DNA from: Lwoffella lincolnii
GTDB taxonomy: Bacteria > Pseudomonadota > Gammaproteobacteria > Pseudomonadales > Moraxellaceae
Direction: 5' to 3'
DNA: 64,000 nt
NCBI RefSeq assembly: GCF_002014765.1
Contig: NZ_MUYT01000007.1
Location: 29,199 to 93,198, forward strand
The notes beneath the pieces were generated by a model. It was not told the DNA's origin. It made no database searches and saw only the letters and a program-made list of their open reading frames with translations. Shown one piece after another: positions 60,130 through 64,000 of the stretch (its first letter is position 1; the number at the start of each line of letters is the position of its first letter). Position numbers and translations under genes: made by a program.

Positions 60130-61014
60130 TTAGCCAACTCGCTGTACACGGCTACTAATCTGTCCATCATCATGCAAAAACAGCCAACGATAGCCTGCCG
60201 ATTGATTGGAATCATAAGCAAAATCTTGGCTAAATGTTTTAAATTGATAGCAGGTTGCTGGTGTGCTTAACGTCAAAATACCATCACGTAAATGTGCCAA
60301 ATCTTGATGAACATGCCCACTAAGCACACAACGAAGATGGGCATGTTTGCCCAGTATTTGCCAAAGGTTTTCTGCCCCTTGGCTGATTTGTTGATCAATC
60401 CAATCTGAATATACCGTATTGATGTGATGATGCAAGGCAAGTAGGGCGTATTTGTGATTATTTGTCAGTTGCTTATCCACCCATGATGCGGTTTGTGCGG
60501 TGATTTGTCCGCCAACTTTGCCCGCCACACTAGAGTCAATCAACAGCAGTTGCCAATGTTCTGATTCAATGACATGCTGATTCAGCAATCTTGTGTCAGG
60601 GGCATGAGACTTAAAAGTGCGTTGCTCAAAAGGCAGATGATGCCCAATTTCTTCAGTAACATCATGATTACCAGCAATGCAGGCAAAAGGAATGCCAGTC
60701 ATTGCCAATCTGGCAAACAAACGGTCATAAATGGCGGTGTTCATTTCAGAGACCAAATCACCAGTTATCAAAATCAAATCACACCGCACATCGTCCGTTA
60801 AGGCATGGGTAAGACATTTTTCAAAACTTTGATTGACTGCCACGCTTTCGATATGCTCTTCATCAGTAAATAAATGTAAATCCGTCAGATGTAAGATATT
60901 TAAACTGTTAATATGACAGGTCGCATCGGTATATTTACCTTGGCTGACAGCATCGGCATTGGGTTGGTGAACAGGTGATGGGCGAATAAAGGTGGGTGGA
61001 TAGATGGGGTTCAT
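60130..61014 (-). CDS. cpdA: Metallophosphoesterase, CpdA-like 3',5'-cyclic nucleotide phosphodiesterase
   Basis: The 294-residue calcineurin-like phosphoesterase has the metal motifs in order: LHLTDLHLF (DxH), LITGDLVSE, CIAGNHDV, LLALHHHIN and LSGHVHQDL. The sequence around IDSSVAGKVGGQI is typical of CpdA. Cyclic-AMP hydrolysis is inferred from the family; other phosphodiesters are possible. No signal peptide, so cytoplasmic. Confidence 0.87.
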   Translation of the reverse strand: MNPIYPPTFIRPSPVHQPNADAVSQGKYTDATCHINSLNILHLTDLHLFTDEEHIESVAVNQSFEKCLTHALTDDVRCDLILITGDLVSEMNTAIYDRLFARLAMTGIPFACIAGNHDVTEEIGHHLPFEQRTFKSHAPDTRLLNQHVIESEHWQLLLIDSSVAGKVGGQITAQTASWVDKQLTNNHKYALLALHHHINTVYSDWIDQQISQGAENLWQILGKHAHLRCVLSGHVHQDLAHLRDGILTLSTPATCYQFKTFSQDFAYDSNQSAGYRWLFLHDDGQISSRVQRVG

Positions 61015-61172
61015 GACGGTAAATCCGAGAGAACAAAAAGAACAAGGAGAAAGCCAAAGAGAATCAAAAAAAGCAATGAGACAATTTTAGCAAAAAAAAT
61101 GGCAAATATTCCAAAAAAAAGTTGATGGATATGCCATGTCATATGAATTTTTGAGCAAATCAGCCAGTCAGC

Positions 61173-61994
61173 CTAACTTTGGTAAATTTTAGCAACCACA
61201 AAACTGACAAAGAATCCCAATGCCAATACCAACACAATGGACAAACCCGTCTGTAAATTTAGCCAAACACTGCCCCAAACCCCAAGCGTTACCGCCACTT
61301 GAGCCAAGACACAAGCACCAATTAACATGCCTTTGGGTGAAGATGACCACAAACGAGCCGTCAACGCAGGCAATACCAATAGCCCACTAATCAGCAAACT
61401 GCCTACTGCTGGCAACGCAAGGGCACAAAATCCTGCCAACACCCCCATAAAAAATAATCGCTGGCGTTTTGGCTGTATGCCTTGTAGTTGAGCCAATGCC
61501 TGATGAGTGGCAAGTTTGATTTGTGCCTGCCAAATCACCATCAATAGCCCCACACCCATCGCAATGCCAACCGCTAATAACGGCAAATCCTGCCAATCGG
61601 TCTCCAATAAATTACCAAACAAATAACCCAACACATTTGCCTGTTGATGCGTCAGTTGGGTTAACAACACCAACCCAAGTGACAGCAAACTCACCGCCAC
61701 CACCGCCAATGTGGCATCTTCAGGCAGGCGTTCATCATCTAGCCAAGTCAATATGAGCACCACTAAGGCACTGACCCCAATCATGCCAATACTTGGGGGA
61801 AATTGCCACCACAAAGACAATCCCACCCCCAGTAACGTACCATGTGCCAAAGCATCAGCAAAAAATGCCATGCGTCGCCATAACACCAAACAGCCCAATG
61901 GGGCAGATAATAATGCCAGTATACTGCCTGCTATCCAAGCAGGTGCAATGATGGGAAACCAAATATTTAGCCAAGTATTTAGCAGAGTCATCAT
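61173..61994 (-). CDS. znuB: Zinc ABC transporter permease
   Basis: The 273-residue polytopic membrane protein of the metal ABC-3 family has about eight hydrophobic helices. LGCLVLWRRMAFFADALAHG and VGSLLISGLLVLPALTARLW are family signatures. Its ATG overlaps the znuC stop (ATGA at 61991-61994), so expression is coupled. Substrate zinc is inferred from the linked zur and Zur box. Confidence 0.93.
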   Translation of the reverse strand: MMTLLNTWLNIWFPIIAPAWIAGSILALLSAPLGCLVLWRRMAFFADALAHGTLLGVGLSLWWQFPPSIGMIGVSALVVLILTWLDDERLPEDATLAVVAVSLLSLGLVLLTQLTHQQANVLGYLFGNLLETDWQDLPLLAVGIAMGVGLLMVIWQAQIKLATHQALAQLQGIQPKRQRLFFMGVLAGFCALALPAVGSLLISGLLVLPALTARLWSSSPKGMLIGACVLAQVAVTLGVWGSVWLNLQTGLSIVLVLALGFFVSFVVAKIYQS

Positions 61995-62818
61995 GACTTG
62001 ACCACCATCTTATCTGTTGCCAGCATGGTTTGCAGGTCATGTTGTGGGTCATGTGCGCAATGATGTGGTTTGTGGATATAAGGCTGTTGATATTGATGTC
62101 CAAACAACTGTTTAAATTCATCAGTCATGCCAATGTCAGCAGGTTGTCCTTGACAACAGATGTGCTTATTAAGACAAATGACATGACGACTGCCTTGCAT
62201 CACCCAATGCAAATCATGCGACACCACCAACATGGCACAACGCAAAAAATCAGGCAAATGGTCAATAAACTGATACAAATCACTTTCCGTCTCTGGGTCT
62301 AACCCCTGCATCGGCTCATCAAGTATCAATAAATCAGGTTTTTCAAGTAACGCTCTGGCAAGTAACACACGCTGCATCTCACCGCCAGATAAATGGCTTA
62401 ACTGCTGAGTTAATAACGGCGTAATGGTTAAAGCGGTCAATAACTGCTGACGTTGATTTTGGTTTAAGCGGTTTTTGCTGGCTTGCTGTAGCAGGTCTTT
62501 AACTCGTAAAGGTAAAATCTTTTCTACTGAGAATTTTTGTGGCACATAGCCAAGTTGTAAACCTGATGCTTTATCAATCTGTCCTGTGGTTGGTGTTAAT
62601 AGACCCAAAATGAGCTTAACCAAGGTTGATTTACCTGCCCCATTTGGACCAATTAAGCTGATGACTTCATACTCATCAATGCTCATGTTCACACCGAAGA
62701 CCAACCAGTCTTGCGTTAAGTGCTGTGTTGAGCGCTGTGTTGATAAACGGTTCTGTTTTGAAAAACGGGGCAAATTACCAACGGAATAACCCACATTTGA
62801 TAAAGTTAACAATGACAT
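61991..62818 (-). CDS. znuC: Zinc ABC transporter ATP-binding protein
   Basis: This ATPase subunit has Walker A IGPNGAGKSTLVKLILG, the Q-loop region LGYVPQK, signature LSGGEMQRVLLARALL, Walker B LLILDEPMQGLD and the switch His in VVSHDLHW. The C terminus is His-rich (HKPHHCAHDP), a common trait of ZnuC. The ATG at 62818 is chosen; a GTG at 62827 is in frame. Both overlap the end of zur, and the znuB start overlaps the stop. Confidence 0.94.
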   Translation of the reverse strand: MSLLTLSNVGYSVGNLPRFSKQNRLSTQRSTQHLTQDWLVFGVNMSIDEYEVISLIGPNGAGKSTLVKLILGLLTPTTGQIDKASGLQLGYVPQKFSVEKILPLRVKDLLQQASKNRLNQNQRQQLLTALTITPLLTQQLSHLSGGEMQRVLLARALLEKPDLLILDEPMQGLDPETESDLYQFIDHLPDFLRCAMLVVSHDLHWVMQGSRHVICLNKHICCQGQPADIGMTDEFKQLFGHQYQQPYIHKPHHCAHDPQHDLQTMLATDKMVVKS

Positions 62819-63378
62819 TGATGACACAACCCACTTATTTCAAACACACTGCGATGTGGCGAAAATCCAGTAGCATCTTTGGTCTGTTCTATAAATGCTC
62901 TTAACGTCGCATGACTATATTCTTGTACTCGCCCACATTGCTTGCACATCAAAAACACCGCCAAATGTGGCTGTCTGGGGTGACAACACGGCACAAAAGC
63001 ATTAATAGAGATAAGCTGATGAATGAATCCTGCCTTTAACAAAAACTCCAAGCCACGATACACCGTGGGCGGAGCGACCGATTTTTTACTCTTACTTTTA
63101 CTTTGCGTCATCATGGACTCGTTGTGTTGCTGTTGCATCAGTGCCAAGATGTCATATGCCCCAAGTGGGGTGGTGGCTTCTAAGATATGGCGATATATCT
63201 GCTTACGTTGGGCAGTGAAGCGTAAACCCTGCTGTTGGCAGGACTCTTTGGCTTCTGCTATTTTTTGTTTAACATCAAAATCTGTCGCCACACTCACCGA
63301 TAAACAGTTATGAGCCATATCAGACATGACATCGGTGGCGGTATCAGTATGGACAGATGAAGAAGGGGGTGAATTCAT
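62806..63378 (-). CDS. zur: Fur-family zinc uptake regulator Zur
   Basis: The 190-residue repressor has the Fur winged helix (about 40-125: LRFTAQRKQIYRHILE, APPTVYRGLEFLLKAGFIHQ) followed by the dimerisation/zinc part with CCHPRQPHLAVFLMCKQCG and a C-terminal GLCHQCHC (structural zinc cysteines). It represses its own operon and znuA when zinc is sufficient. First gene of zur-znuC-znuB, divergent from znuA. Confidence 0.94.
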   Translation of the reverse strand: MNSPPSSSVHTDTATDVMSDMAHNCLSVSVATDFDVKQKIAEAKESCQQQGLRFTAQRKQIYRHILEATTPLGAYDILALMQQQHNESMMTQSKSKSKKSVAPPTVYRGLEFLLKAGFIHQLISINAFVPCCHPRQPHLAVFLMCKQCGRVQEYSHATLRAFIEQTKDATGFSPHRSVFEISGLCHQCHC

Positions 63379-63473
63379 AGTATGCCGTTAAGCCATCAGA
63401 GAGTGACTAAAAAAATGAATGACTAAAAAAATTAATGATTGAAACAGTATAACCGAAAATGCTATTCTAATAT

Positions 63474-63494
63474 AATTGTTATAGTATAACAATT
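63474..63494. promoter_or_regulatory. Zur box between zur and znuA
   Basis: AATTGTTATA and TATAACAATT form a perfect 10-bp inverted repeat around a single G (63484). Spacing and core (GTTATAnTATAAC) match the gammaproteobacterial Zur operator; it can control both divergent transcripts. Confidence 0.85.
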
Positions 63495-63564
63495 CATCTT
63501 ATCCATCGGCCATTCGCTGATTATTCATGTAAAAAACAAAATGTCCAAAATATTAAGGTCATCT

Positions 63565-64000
63565 ATGTCTTTATCCCACCCTAAGCTTACCTTGTCTGGC
63601 GCTGTCTTATCCAGTATCTTAATGGCAAGCGGACTGTTTTTGACAGGTTGCCAAAAGACCACCACAGCCCAAACAGAGCAAACCCAAACCGACCAGCACA
63701 ACCATAACCATGATGGTCATGCACATGACCATCATGACCATGGCGAGCATGACCACCATCATGACCACGACCACCCCATCAGTAACGTGGTCTTAGCCCC
63801 ACCTCAGCCTGCTGATTTGGCATTGGTAACAGTCAGTAACTATCCGCTTTATTTGTTAAGCAATGCCGTTACTGAAGGCACACCTGTACAAGCCACCATG
63901 CTCCTTAAACCAGGCAACATCGGACATCATGGCAGTTTAACCCCTGAAGATAAAAAAACCGTGCAAGACAGTCACTATGTGGTATGGTTTGGCGATGCTC
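63565..64000 (+). CDS. znuA: Zinc ABC transporter substrate-binding lipoprotein (partial, runs off the end)
   Basis: The ORF is open to the window end (145 codons seen). It starts with a lipoprotein signal (hydrophobic stretch, lipobox LTGC near residue 33), then a polar Thr/Gln segment and a dense His/Asp tract (HNHNHDGHAHDHHDHDHGEH and more, about 48-75), followed by the start of the binding-protein domain (VVLAPPQPADLALVTVSNYP, then LLKPGNIGHHG). The ATG at 63565 has AAGG 6 nt upstream; an in-frame ATG is at 63541. ZnuA rather than a manganese protein is inferred from the Zur box and partners. Confidence 0.85.
   Translation, partial: MSLSHPKLTLSGAVLSSILMASGLFLTGCQKTTTAQTEQTQTDQHNHNHDGHAHDHHDHGEHDHHHDHDHPISNVVLAPPQPADLALVTVSNYPLYLLSNAVTEGTPVQATMLLKPGNIGHHGSLTPEDKKTVQDSHYVVWFGDA

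Overview
The window is a piece of a gammaproteobacterial chromosome, most likely from Moraxellaceae and probably Moraxella. The reasons are the gltA / sdhCDAB-sucAB-lpdA-sucCD supercluster, the protein sequences, the modest G+C, and AT-rich spacers full of short tandem duplications. Almost all genes are ordinary housekeeping genes. No rRNA, prophage or CRISPR array was seen.

Layout. 1-16.4 kb: rarA, a small HELTH protein, gltA on the minus strand, then a co-directional run of TCA-cycle genes. 16.5-25.0 kb: a visibly AT-richer, transferred-looking surface-glycan island. It holds a coiled-coil protein with a sulfotransferase-like head, a two-domain glycosyltransferase whose reading frame runs through a G14 tract (phase variation), a KfoC-type chondroitin polymerase, UDP-glucose dehydrogenase and another GT2 enzyme. 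25.1-29.4 kb: galU, pgi and a phosphohexomutase, which together lead from fructose-6-P to UDP-glucose; Ugd then makes UDP-glucuronate for the polymerase. No capsule export genes and no UDP-GlcNAc 4-epimerase lie in the window.

29.5-38.0 kb: pcnB, folK, an Rpn-family nuclease with in-frame 24-bp repeats, panB, a DinJ/YafQ-type toxin-antitoxin pair, panC, rapZ, darP and an epimerase-like gene. 38.0-38.9 kb: a decayed IS605 right end with a tnpB fragment, then tRNA-Arg(ACG) and tRNA-Ser(GCT) with promoter and terminator. 39-56.7 kb: an SCP2-like protein, bioB, hemJ, rph, two adjacent fadD paralogues, coaBC, a DUF3141/PHA-synthase-like gene with 13-bp promoter-region repeats, ileS, lspA, slpA and trhP.

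56.8-57.1 kb: a compact IS200/IS605-like element with no tnpA or tnpB. It keeps a left-end palindrome, an omega-RNA-like scaffold and a right-end hairpin ending in TCAA. 57.4-64 kb: rpsU, yqeY, gluQRS, dksA (with a small overlapping upstream ORF), a CpdA-like phosphodiesterase, and a zinc-uptake locus (zur-znuC-znuB divergent from znuA, which runs off the end) with a perfect Zur-type palindrome between the two arms.

The points most worth following up are the phase-variable glycosyltransferase inside a chondroitin-type capsule island, and the solo omega-RNA element together with its tnpB relic 19 kb away.
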